A DNA stretch of 40,222 bases from an uncultured Collinsella sp. (lineage in GTDB: Bacteria; Actinomycetota; Coriobacteriia; Coriobacteriales; Coriobacteriaceae): the NCBI GenBank assembly GCA_938023905.1, contig CALJCO010000093.1, forward strand, positions 1-40,222. The letters run 5' to 3'. This document shows, piece by piece, positions 13,917 to 22,071 of this stretch (the stretch's first letter is position 1; every line of letters begins with the position of its first letter). The notes under the pieces were generated by a model. That model was given only the letters and a program-made list of their open reading frames with translations, had not been told where the DNA came from and made no database searches. The translations under genes were made by a program, and so were the position numbers.

Positions 13917-14733
13917 GGTCGATCACGTCCAAGCAGGCCTCGATGGGCAGGCCGGCCGACTTGTCCTCTTGATCGGCATTGCGCTCGATAAGCTCGGCCA
14001 CCACGCGCATGGCATCGGACGTCGCGCGCTGCAGACTCCAACCTGCCATAACGCGGCCGACGAGCACTGCCGAGAACGTGTCGCCCGTACCCGGGAAATA
14101 GACCGGAATGAGCTCAAAGGGAATCGTGAAGTACTCCCCCGCTACATGGTCGTAACCGATAACCGCGTTCGTGCCATTGACCACGGCGCTCGTAATGACC
14201 ACCGACTTGGCACCCAACTCGCGCACGGCGTCCACAAGGGCGCGGGCCTCATCGGGCGTGATCTGCTCTGCAATAGGCGTATCGGCGAGCAGACAGGCCT
14301 CGGTGTAGTTGGGCACCGCGTAGTCTGCGCACTCCAGCAGGTGCCGCATGAGGCCAATCGTGGACTCGGGCACGCCGGCATAGAGCTTGCCGTTGTCACC
14401 CATGATGGGATCGACGAACACCTTGGTGCCCTTTTGCGCACGGCGGTGGCAAAAGTCCGAGATGATGCGCGTCTCTTCCTCGGTCACGATAAAGCCGGTC
14501 GAGATGGCGTCGAACTCAAAGCCGAGCTCCTCCCAGATAGCGAGGCTTTGACGCACGTACTCGGTGGTGTCGTGGATGTAGAACTTGGGGTAGTTGAGCG
14601 TGTCGGACACAAGTGCCGTCGGCAGATTGTGGATACGGTAACCCATGTGCGACAGCACCGGCAGCATGGCGGAAAGCGCGACCTTGCCGTAGCCGCACAT
14701 ATCGTTAATCAGCAGCAGCTGAGTATTCTTCAT
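13909..14733 (-). CDS. Pyridoxal/pyridoxamine kinase (PdxK/PdxY type)
   Basis: The 274-residue protein is a ribokinase-fold vitamin B6 kinase. It begins NTQLLLINDMCGYGKVALSA, has TGFIVTEEE, VFVDPIMGDNGKLY (substrate pocket), VPNYTEACLL and the anion-hole motif PVYFPGTGDTFSAVLVG with the catalytic Asp. It phosphorylates pyridoxal or pyridoxamine with ATP for the salvage of pyridoxal phosphate. The length fits the family. GGGAGACCCTC precedes the ATG. It is followed by, and overlaps, the TIGR04076 gene, forming a two-gene operon. Confidence 0.92.
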   Translation of the reverse strand: MKNTQLLLINDMCGYGKVALSAMLPVLSHMGYRIHNLPTALVSDTLNYPKFYIHDTTEYVRQSLAIWEELGFEFDAISTGFIVTEEETRIISDFCHRRAQKGTKVFVDPIMGDNGKLYAGVPESTIGLMRHLLECADYAVPNYTEACLLADTPIAEQITPDEARALVDAVRELGAKSVVITSAVVNGTNAVIGYDHVAGEYFTIPFELIPVYFPGTGDTFSAVLVGRVMAGWSLQRATSDAMRVVAELIERNADQEDKSAGLPIEACLDVIDHE

Positions 14734-14866
14734 GAGGGTCTCCCTTGTTTCGGGCGCGGCGCGGCAGCGCCACAGTGCGACTAAGTGTAGCGCAGGGGAC
14801 GTTGTGAACGGGCGCTGGCACCGCAGAGGACGAATTGTTGCGGAAAGGTTACGGGAAGGAGGAAGT

Positions 14867-14949
14867 TAGTCGTTGGGGACGTTCTTAAATGACTAGTCGA
14901 CACAAGGAGTGTCCCCAAATGCCGGCACATAAGGAACGTCCCTAAGTGC
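14867..14949. repeat. Second cluster of GGGAC/GTCCC hairpin repeats
   Basis: 14867-14895 is a near-identical copy of the 29-nt hairpin at 1956-1984 (one C to T change in an arm). 14921-14949 is another 8-13-8 hairpin, with arms CGGCACAT/AAGTGCCG (one mismatch) and loop AAGGAACGTCCCT. Between them a piece with AAGGAGTGTCCCC looks like a broken third copy. With the MarR promoter this fills the gene-free interval 14734-15059. Confidence 0.85.
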
Positions 14950-14975
14950 CGCTCGAACATAATAAGTTTGGTACC

Positions 14976-15035
14976 TTGACATTTATTTACCGTGCTCCTA
15001 AATTGGTTAGGCACAAAACAATTCAACTACCTAAC
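14976..15035 (+). promoter_or_regulatory. Promoter and likely autoregulatory operator of the MarR-ABC operon
   Basis: TTGACA (14976-14981) and TAAATT (14999-15004) have a 17-nt spacer. Immediately downstream, GTTAGGCA (15006-15013) and TACCTAAC (15028-15035) form an inverted repeat (7 of 8 positions) over the expected transcription start, as is common for MarR repressors. Confidence 0.6.
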
Positions 15036-15059
15036 TAAAGAAAGGAGCGAAGCTTAGAT

Positions 15060-15563
15060 ATGTGTGTTGAACCACTCGTCCTTCCGCATGAGCCCGGCGG
15101 TGACCCGTCGCAACCGGTAGACATACCCGAAGCGGTCAGCGCCGAAGACAAACTCGCCAAGCGCATCCTGAGCGGCCTGGGCTTTTGCGGCCATTACATG
15201 CATTTTCATGGCGGAGGCGTGTCCGGCAAGGCGCCCATCATCTGCCTGCTGGCCAAGCAACCCGGCGGCGAGATGTCGCAGCAGGAACTCGGCATGCACT
15301 TTGACCTCAAGCCGGGGTCGCTTTCCGAGATCCTGTCCAAGCTCGAGCTCAACGGCCTCATCGAGCGCAGCCGTAACCCCAAGGATCGACGGCAGCTCAC
15401 CATTCGCCTGACCGAAACCGGCCGGGAAAACGCCCGCATCGACCAGGCGGCCCGCATTCGCTTTAGAGAGCAAGCCTTTAGTGCCCTCACCCACGACGAG
15501 CGCGAGCAGCTCGCCGAAATGCTCGAGAAAATCCGTGTAACCTGGGAGGAACTGGATGATTAA
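15060..15563 (+). CDS. MarR-family transcriptional regulator
   Basis: The 167-residue protein has the winged helix-turn-helix of MarR proteins: APIICLLAKQPGGEMSQQELGMHFDLKPGSLSEILSKLELNGLIERSRNPKDRRQLTIRLTETG spans about residues 57-122, including the wing with the conserved D-x-R (KDRRQ). Flanking helices mediate dimer formation. The N-terminal 45 residues are longer than usual. AGGAG lies 12 nt upstream of the ATG, a rather wide spacing. The gene overlaps the first ABC gene by ATGATTAA, and probably represses this operon until an exported compound binds. Confidence 0.92.
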   Translation: MCVEPLVLPHEPGGDPSQPVDIPEAVSAEDKLAKRILSGLGFCGHYMHFHGGGVSGKAPIICLLAKQPGGEMSQQELGMHFDLKPGSLSEILSKLELNGLIERSRNPKDRRQLTIRLTETGRENARIDQAARIRFREQAFSALTHDEREQLAEMLEKIRVTWEELDD

Positions 15564-17370
15564 AACCCTCATGGGAAGCATCCGCGGCTATATGAAAGTC
15601 ACCGTTGCCACGCCGCTGCTCGTGCTTGGCGAGGTGCTCTGCGAGATGCTGATTCCATTTATCACCGCCAACCTGATCGATGCCATCAAAGATGGCGCCA
15701 CCGTAGCCGAGATGCTTCCCACCGCGGGCTTTTTGGTGCTCATCGCGCTGACGTCGCTTGCTTTTGGCGCCGCGGCCGGCGTCACCTGCAGCCATGCGAG
15801 CTGCGGGTTCGCCAAGAACCTGCGTCACGACCTGTTCTACAAGATCCAGACGTTCAGCTTTGCCAACATCGATGAGTTCTCGAGCTCCTCGCTCGTCACG
15901 CGCCTGACCACCGATATCAACAACGTGCAGCAGGCCTTTATGATGATCATCCGTATCGCCGTGCGCGCGCCGCTGGTATTGATCTTCGCCTTTACCATGG
16001 CGTTTATCATGGGCGGCAGCGTCGCCATGGTCTACCTGGTCATCATTCCGCTGCTGGGCTTTGGACTGTTCTTTATCATCTTTAAGGTGCGCCCCATCTT
16101 CTCGCGCGTGTTCCACAAGTACGATGCCCTTAACGAGTCCGTCGAGGAAAACGTCACCGGCATGCGCGTGGTCAAGAGCTATGTGCGCGAAGACTTTGAG
16201 AAGGAGAAGTTCGCGACCGCCGCGCGCGACGTCCAGATGGACTTCACCCGCGCCGAGAAGCTGCTCGCCTTTAACAACCCCATGATGAACATCTGCGTCA
16301 ACGGCGCGTTTGTCGTCATCATCTACCTGGGCTCCAAGCTCATCATCACGAGCCAGGGCACGCTGTTCGACGTGGGCCAGCTCTCCTCGACCTTTACCTA
16401 TGGTTTCCAGATTCTCATGAGCCTGATGCAGCTGTCGATGATCTTTGTCATGGTGACCATGGCCGACGAATCGGCACACCGCATTGCCGAGGTGCTGGCC
16501 GCCGAGCCCACGATCGCCGATCCCGCCGAGCCCGTGCTCGAGGTTGCCGACGGTTCCATCGACTTTGACCACGTGAGCTTTAAGTATTCCAAGCATGCGA
16601 AGCGCCAGGCGCTCGACGATATCGACCTGCACATTACGAGCGGCGAGACCATCGGCATCATCGGCGGCACCGGCTCGGCCAAGTCCACACTCGTTAACCT
16701 CATCGCCCGCCTGTACGACACCACCGAAGGCGCTGTGCGCGTGGGCGGCGTGGACGTGCGCGACTACGACCTGGACGCGCTGCGTCACCAGGTCGCCATG
16801 GTGCTGCAGAAAAACGTGCTGTTTAGCGGCACCATCGCCGAGAACCTGCGTTGGGGCGACCCGAACGCCACCGACGAGGAAGTCCGCGAGGCAGCGCATC
16901 TGGCCTGCGCCGACGAGTTTGTCGACGGTTTCCCCAAGGGCTACGACACCTGGATCGAACAGGGCGGCTCTAATGTTTCGGGCGGTCAGAAGCAGCGCCT
17001 GTGCATTGCACGCGCCCTGCTGCGTCGCCCCAAGATCTTGATCCTGGACGACTCCACCAGCGCCGTCGACACCAAGACCGACGCCAAGATCCGCGCAGGG
17101 CTGGCAAGCTATCTGCCCAACACGACCAAGCTCATCATCGCCCAGCGCATCAGCTCCGTGCAGGACGCAGACCGCATCATTGTCATGGAGGGCGGCCGCA
17201 TCGCACAGATCGGCAACCACGAAGAGCTGCTCAAGACGAGCGAGATCTACCGCGAGACCTTTACCTCGCAAAACAAGATGTCTGCCGAGGGCGAAGGGGC
17301 CGTCGAGGCCGACACCGAGGCATCCGCAACGCAAGCTCAGACCCAGGAAGGAGGCGAGGCACATGAGTAA
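15556..17370 (+). CDS. ABC exporter half-transporter with degenerate ATP site
   Basis: The 604-residue protein has a six-helix type-IV export domain (about 1-310) and a nucleotide-binding domain. Walker A is GGTGSAKST near residue 370, with Ala where Gly is normal; the signature is VSGGQKQRL; Walker B ends LILDDSTSAVD near 494, with Asp in place of the catalytic Glu; the switch is AQRIS with Gln instead of His. These changes mark the degenerate half of heterodimeric exporters such as TM287/288, BmrCD or LmrCD. The C-terminal 30 residues are Glu/Ala-rich. GGGAGGAACTGG precedes the ATG, and the gene overlaps both neighbours, so MarR and both halves are made together. It is likely a drug or lipid exporter. 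Confidence 0.93.
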   Translation: MIKTLMGSIRGYMKVTVATPLLVLGEVLCEMLIPFITANLIDAIKDGATVAEMLPTAGFLVLIALTSLAFGAAAGVTCSHASCGFAKNLRHDLFYKIQTFSFANIDEFSSSSLVTRLTTDINNVQQAFMMIIRIAVRAPLVLIFAFTMAFIMGGSVAMVYLVIIPLLGFGLFFIIFKVRPIFSRVFHKYDALNESVEENVTGMRVVKSYVREDFEKEKFATAARDVQMDFTRAEKLLAFNNPMMNICVNGAFVVIIYLGSKLIITSQGTLFDVGQLSSTFTYGFQILMSLMQLSMIFVMVTMADESAHRIAEVLAAEPTIADPAEPVLEVADGSIDFDHVSFKYSKHAKRQALDDIDLHITSGETIGIIGGTGSAKSTLVNLIARLYDTTEGAVRVGGVDVRDYDLDALRHQVAMVLQKNVLFSGTIAENLRWGDPNATDEEVREAAHLACADEFVDGFPKGYDTWIEQGGSNVSGGQKQRLCIARALLRRPKILILDDSTSAVDTKTDAKIRAGLASYLPNTTKLIIAQRISSVQDADRIIVMEGGRIAQIGNHEELLKTSEIYRETFTSQNKMSAEGEGAVEADTEASATQAQTQEGGEAHE

Positions 17371-19282
17371 GGCAACGACCGCCGAGCGCGCGCTCAACCG
17401 TAAGGGCGGCACCATGTCGCGCCTCATCAAGACGCTCTTTGGCTTCTATCCCGTGCTTTTGCCCCTTGTCGTCGCCGGCGTGGTGCTCTGCGCCATCATC
17501 AACTCCATCGGCGCGACCTTCCTGCAGAGCGCCCTGCAAATTATTAGCGAATCGTGGCAGTCGGGCGATTGGGAAGCCGCGCAGCCCAAGATTCTGCAGC
17601 TCGTGACCACCCTCGCCTGCATCTACGGCGTCGGCGTCCTGTCCTCGCTCTTCTGGAACCGCGCCATGGCTATCGTCACGCAGGGCTCGCTCGAGAAGCT
17701 GCGCGAGATGATGTTCAACCGCATGCAGGACCTGCCGATCCGCTACTTCGACACGCACCAGCGCGGCGATATCATGAGCCACTACACCAACGACATCGAT
17801 ACGCTGCGCCAGATGATCAGTCAGTCGCTGCCCAACCTGCTCATGACGATCATCATCATTGTCACGGTGTTCTTTATCATGCTGTACTACAGCGTGTGGA
17901 TGTGCCTGGTCATCATCGCCGGCGTCGCCTTTATGACCTTTATGACCAAGCTGCTCGGCTCCAATTCCGCGCGTTTCTTCATTGCGCAGCAGACCGAGCT
18001 CGGCGTGGTCGAGGGCCATATCGAGGAGGTCATGAACGGCCAGAAGGTCGTCAAGGCGTTCTGCCACGAGTCTGCCGCCGAGGCCGATTTTGACGAGCGC
18101 AACGAGAAGCTCTTCGAGGTCTCGCAAAAGGCCAACATGTACGCCAACATCCTCATGCCCATCCTTATGAACCTGGGCAACCTGCTCTACGTGCTGGTGG
18201 CCCTTGCCGGCGGCATTTTCCTGGCACTGGGCGTGCCCAACCTGAGCATCTCGGGCATGGCGCTGTCCATCGCCGTCGTGGTGCCGTTCCTCAACATGAC
18301 CAAGCAGTTCTGCGGACAGATCGGCCAGATCTCGCAGCAGATCAACGCCGTGGTCATGGGCCTCGCCGGCGCCGACCGCATCTTTGAGCTCATCGACGAG
18401 AAGCCCGAGGCCGACGAAGGCTATGTGACGCTCGTCAACGCACAGGTGAACCCCGAGACTTGGGAGTTCGAGGAGGCTGACCACCACACCGGCATGTGGG
18501 CATGGAAACATCCGCACCGCGCAACCGGCGAGATCGAGTACGTACCGCTGCGCGGCGACCTGGTCATGGACAACGTCGACTTTGGCTACACGCCCGACCA
18601 CGAGGTGCTGCACGGCGTGTCCGTGTTTGCCAAGCCGGGCCAGAAGGTCGCGTTTGTCGGCGCCACCGGTGCCGGCAAGACGACCATCACCAACCTCATC
18701 AACCGCTTCTACGACATCGCCGACGGCAAGATCCGCTACGACGGCATCAACGTCAACAAGATCCGCAAGGCCGACCTGCGCCGAAGCCTGGGCGTCGTGC
18801 TGCAGGACGTGAACCTGTTCACCGGCACCGTGATGGATAACATCCGCTACGGCAACCTGGATGCGACCGACGAGGAGTGCATCGCGGCGGCCAAGCTCGC
18901 GGGCGCGGACGACTTTATCACCCGCCTGCCCGACGGCTATGACACCATGCTCACCGGCAACGGCGCCCAGCTGTCACAGGGCCAGCGCCAGCTGATCTCG
19001 ATCGCCCGCGCTGCCGTCGCCGATCCGCCGGCAATGATTCTGGACGAGGCAACGAGCTCCATCGACACCCGCACCGAGGCCATCGTGCAGGCGGGCATGG
19101 ATAAACTCATGGAAGGCCGCACGACGTTTGTCATCGCACACCGCCTGTCCACCGTGCGCAACTCTGACGCGATCATCTGTCTGGACCACGGCCGCATCAT
19201 CGAGCGCGGCAACCACGACGAACTGATCGCCAAGCGCGGGTATTACTACCAGCTGTACACGGGAGCGTTTGAGCTGGAGTAG
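17363..19282 (+). CDS. ABC exporter half-transporter with canonical ATP site
   Basis: The 639-residue partner has a similar export domain (about 20-350), then an insertion of about 60 residues (VTLVNAQVNPETWEFEEADH onward) before the nucleotide-binding domain. Walker A is GATGAGKTT near 431, the signature LSQGQRQLI, Walker B MILDEATSSID near 557 with the catalytic Glu, and the switch AHRLST near 591. It would supply the active site of the heterodimer. The start is the ATG overlapping the previous stop (ATGAGTAA), with GGAAGGAGG upstream. Alternative starts far inside the previous gene are unsupported. Confidence 0.93.
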   Translation: MSKATTAERALNRKGGTMSRLIKTLFGFYPVLLPLVVAGVVLCAIINSIGATFLQSALQIISESWQSGDWEAAQPKILQLVTTLACIYGVGVLSSLFWNRAMAIVTQGSLEKLREMMFNRMQDLPIRYFDTHQRGDIMSHYTNDIDTLRQMISQSLPNLLMTIIIIVTVFFIMLYYSVWMCLVIIAGVAFMTFMTKLLGSNSARFFIAQQTELGVVEGHIEEVMNGQKVVKAFCHESAAEADFDERNEKLFEVSQKANMYANILMPILMNLGNLLYVLVALAGGIFLALGVPNLSISGMALSIAVVVPFLNMTKQFCGQIGQISQQINAVVMGLAGADRIFELIDEKPEADEGYVTLVNAQVNPETWEFEEADHHTGMWAWKHPHRATGEIEYVPLRGDLVMDNVDFGYTPDHEVLHGVSVFAKPGQKVAFVGATGAGKTTITNLINRFYDIADGKIRYDGINVNKIRKADLRRSLGVVLQDVNLFTGTVMDNIRYGNLDATDEECIAAAKLAGADDFITRLPDGYDTMLTGNGAQLSQGQRQLISIARAAVADPPAMILDEATSSIDTRTEAIVQAGMDKLMEGRTTFVIAHRLSTVRNSDAIICLDHGRIIERGNHDELIAKRGYYYQLYTGAFELE

Positions 19283-19617
19283 GAACGGTTACTGACGGAG
19301 GGTGCCCCGGGGCGTCGGGGTAATTCCTCCGTGCTCAAACATTCTCGCTTTGCTGCGAAACTGCGCGCGGGACGATATGTGGGCGCTCAGCACCGGGGAC
19401 TGCGTTGTTCTGGCTCGGTTCGCCCGGGTGCCGTCGGGCCAGGGATGGGCGTCTTCGCTGATGGGTGCTTTGCTGAAAGAGCTGCTTTTATTGCGGCTCT
19501 TTCTTTGGTTTTGGGTATATTTGTTCTTGTTGAAATGTTATTGCGGATGGGCTGGTGATTTGGCTTTCCGCTGCTCTTTGTAGCCGTCTCGGCTTTGGTT
19601 GAGGGGAGATGTCCTTT
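19283..19617 (+). other. Gene-free stretch with hairpin and a doubtful small ORF
   Basis: After the ABC operon, ACGGAGG (19295-19301) and CCTCCGT (19326-19332), with inner CCCC/GGGG, can form a hairpin that may end the operon; it has no T run. A frame at 19331-19558 (GTG start) ends in a hydrophobic stretch, FIAALSLVLGIFVLVEMLL, that could be a tiny membrane protein, but there is no good ribosome site. From about 19450 the base composition turns T-rich and C-poor. The fmt promoter must lie here but no convincing boxes were found. Confidence 0.3.
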
Positions 19618-20538
19618 ATGCGTATTGTGTTTATGGGTACGCCTGATTTTGCTGTGCCTTCGCTGACTTCGCTTGTGGAGGCTGGGAATGAGATTGCGCT
19701 TGTTGTTACTCGTCCCGATGCTGTTCGTGGGCGTGGTAAGAAGCTTGAGCCGTCTCCTGTTAAGGCTAAGGCGCTTGAGCTGGGGTTGCCGGTTGTTGAG
19801 GCAAATCGTATGACGCCTGAGGTTGTTGAGGCACTTCAGGCTGCCCGGGCTGACATTTTCTGTGTAGCTGCTTATGGCTGCATTTTGCCCGATGAGGTGC
19901 TGCATATGGCGCCGCTTGGTATTGTGAATGTTCATGCTTCGCTGCTGCCTCGTTGGCGTGGGGCTGCTCCTATTCAGCGTGCCATTCTTGCTGGTGACGA
20001 GGTCGCCGGCGTTTCTATTATGCGCATTGGGCATGGCGTGGATACCGGCGCCTATTGTGCGCAGGCCTCGACCTCGGTTGCCGGTAAGCATGCCGAGGCG
20101 CTGACTATGGAGCTCGCTGAGCTCGGCGGCAAACTGCTTGCCGATATGCTTCCTTCTCTTGCCGATGGCATCGCCGTGTGGATCGAACAGGACGAGGCGC
20201 TCGTTACCCATGCTGCCAAGATTTCTAAGCAGGAGATGCGCTTGGATCCGCAAATGTCGGCGCTTGATTGCGTGCGTCATGTGCTGGCCTCATCCGATAC
20301 CGCGCCTGCTCGTTGCGTGATTGCCGGCAAGACCGTGCGTGTGCTCGATGCTGCGGCGGCTGATGTGTCGCTTGGCGAGGGTCAGGTTCTCGTTCAGGCT
20401 AAGCGTGTTTACCTTGGCCTTTCCGATGGCTCGGTTGAGTTGCTCGAGGTTAAGCCTGATGGCAAGCGTGCTATGGTCGCTTCTGCTTGGGCTGCTGGCC
20501 TGCAGGGTGCCGATCTTATCTGGGGTGTTTTGTCATGA
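19618..20538 (+). CDS. fmt: Methionyl-tRNA formyltransferase
   Basis: The 306-residue enzyme puts a formyl group from 10-formyl-THF on initiator Met-tRNA. The N-terminal domain has MRIVFMGTPDFAVPSL, the tRNA-contact loop VRGRGKKLEPSPVK, the hallmark GIVNVHASLLPRWRGAAPIQRAI with the catalytic Asn-His, and IMRIGHGVDTGAY with the catalytic Asp; the C-terminal OB-like domain follows from about residue 205. The ATG at 19618 has GGGGAG 9 nt upstream; another ATG three codons earlier sits on that site itself. It overlaps rsmB by ATGA. Codon use is strongly T-ending (GTT, GCT, CTT), unlike the C-ending use of the ABC genes upstream. Confidence 0.95.
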   Translation: MRIVFMGTPDFAVPSLTSLVEAGNEIALVVTRPDAVRGRGKKLEPSPVKAKALELGLPVVEANRMTPEVVEALQAARADIFCVAAYGCILPDEVLHMAPLGIVNVHASLLPRWRGAAPIQRAILAGDEVAGVSIMRIGHGVDTGAYCAQASTSVAGKHAEALTMELAELGGKLLADMLPSLADGIAVWIEQDEALVTHAAKISKQEMRLDPQMSALDCVRHVLASSDTAPARCVIAGKTVRVLDAAAADVSLGEGQVLVQAKRVYLGLSDGSVELLEVKPDGKRAMVASAWAAGLQGADLIWGVLS

Positions 20539-21938
20539 GCAAGCTGTCTCCCGCGCGCAAGCTTGCGCTCGATGTGCTGATGGAGGCCGATCGCCGTGGC
20601 ATGTATGCGCGCGACGTGTTGTCTTCCCGTGCTTCCGCCAAGGCCATTGACCAGCGCGATTCTGCGTTTGCCGCTCGCTTGGCGCTCGGTGTTGCCGCCA
20701 CGCAGGGTGTTTTGGACGAGCTGCTCGATCAGTTTCTCGATAAGCCCAAAAAGGTTGCGCCGCGCGTTCGCATGGCGCTTCGTATCTCGGCCTTCGAGAT
20801 GCTCTACCTGCATACGCCGGGCCGTGTTGCCGTAAGTCAGGGTGTTGAACTGGTTCGTTGCGGTGCTAAGTCCGCCGCCGGCTTGGCCAATGCTGTACTG
20901 CATAAGGTTGCGGACAATGTTGAGGACTTTGCCACGGCATCCGACATGGATGAGTCCGAGCGACGCTTGGTTCGTCTGTCGCGCCTGATGGGACTTCCGC
21001 GCTGGCTATGCGCTCGCATTATGGCGTCGTTTGACACGCCCGAGGGTGCGCTTAACTTTGCCGGCAATTTGGCCCCCGCGCCGCTGGCCCTGCATGAGAA
21101 CGCCTTTGCGACTAAGCTCGATCCGTATATTTCGCAGCTTGTGGCACCCGTGTTCCCGGGCTGCCATGCCCCGGTTGATGCCCAGGTTACCGTTGCTTCG
21201 GGTGTGTTTGAGCGTGCTGCCGCGGTGGCATCCGATCTTAACGCGCAGCTTATCGCCACAGCTGCCACTCGCCCTGGTAGCTGCCTTGAGATTGGTGCTG
21301 GTCGTGGCACCAAGACCTATGTGATGATGTGCCAGGCCAAGCGTGCGGGCTATGAGCGTCAGCATACGGCGCTCGATCTGCATGATCGCAAGTGCGATCT
21401 GAATCTCGCTCGCCTGCATAAGGCCGGCATTCAGGGCGTTCGTACGGTTTCGGGTGATGCTTGCGAGCTTGATGAGGTGCTCACATCATTTGATGCCATG
21501 CTTGGCGAGCCGGTTAAGTTCGACACGGTCTTTATCGACGCGCCGTGCTCTGGCACCGGCACTATGCGCCGTCATCCCGAGATTCCGTGGCGTCTGACCG
21601 AAAAGGATGTGACGGTTGAGCTGCCCAAACTGCAGCTGACGATGCTCAAAGAGGCTGCCGCGCGCGTGGCTACTGGCGGCGAGCTCATCTATGCGACGTG
21701 CTCGGTCTTTGACGAAGAGAACACGCAGGTCGTGGATGCTTTCCTAAACTCTCCCGAGGGTACCGGTTTTAGCCTGGAGCCGCTCTCCGAGGCGCAGATC
21801 CTGCAACTGCCCGATTTCGAGCAGGCCAAGAAGCTGGTAGCCGTCCGTCAAAACGACCGTGGCCTCTTCCAAAGCGTGCCGGTAAACGCTGACTCCTACG
21901 ACGGCCACTTCTGCGCCAGACTGGTGCGCAACTCATAG
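20535..21938 (+). CDS. rsmB: 16S rRNA (cytosine-967-C5)-methyltransferase
   Basis: The 467-residue protein has an N-terminal NusB-like RNA-binding domain (about 1-140: PARKLALDVLMEADRRG, RISAFEMLYL, VSQGVELVR) and a C-terminal Rossmann methyltransferase. SAM motif I is LEIGAGRGTKT, motif IV DAPCSGTGTMRRHPEIPWR and motif VI YATCSVFDEEN, whose Cys pair forms the covalent rRNA intermediate and releases product. Its start ATG overlaps the fmt stop, the common fmt-rsmB arrangement. T-ending codons persist in the first half, then C-ending codons increase. Another member of the RsmB/RsmF group is possible but the NusB domain favours RsmB. Confidence 0.94.
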   Translation: MSKLSPARKLALDVLMEADRRGMYARDVLSSRASAKAIDQRDSAFAARLALGVAATQGVLDELLDQFLDKPKKVAPRVRMALRISAFEMLYLHTPGRVAVSQGVELVRCGAKSAAGLANAVLHKVADNVEDFATASDMDESERRLVRLSRLMGLPRWLCARIMASFDTPEGALNFAGNLAPAPLALHENAFATKLDPYISQLVAPVFPGCHAPVDAQVTVASGVFERAAAVASDLNAQLIATAATRPGSCLEIGAGRGTKTYVMMCQAKRAGYERQHTALDLHDRKCDLNLARLHKAGIQGVRTVSGDACELDEVLTSFDAMLGEPVKFDTVFIDAPCSGTGTMRRHPEIPWRLTEKDVTVELPKLQLTMLKEAAARVATGGELIYATCSVFDEENTQVVDAFLNSPEGTGFSLEPLSEAQILQLPDFEQAKKLVAVRQNDRGLFQSVPVNADSYDGHFCARLVRNS

Positions 21939-22071
21939 AGATGCCCGGGTGGCTAATTTGAGATGATTTCTCTGGGATGGTGATTAATAAATCGGGTGTG
22001 AAAGTAAGCGGTTGGGCTCGGTAAGTTTCCGATGCATAAACCGCTCGCGGATTTAATATTGAGGGGTTAAA

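Noticed and set aside
15487..17430. A 647-codon open frame on the minus strand opposite the first ABC gene
   Set aside because: It is the complement of a clearly real ABC transporter, has no family resemblance, and its His/Val/Asp-rich composition is typical of antisense frames in GC-rich coding DNA.
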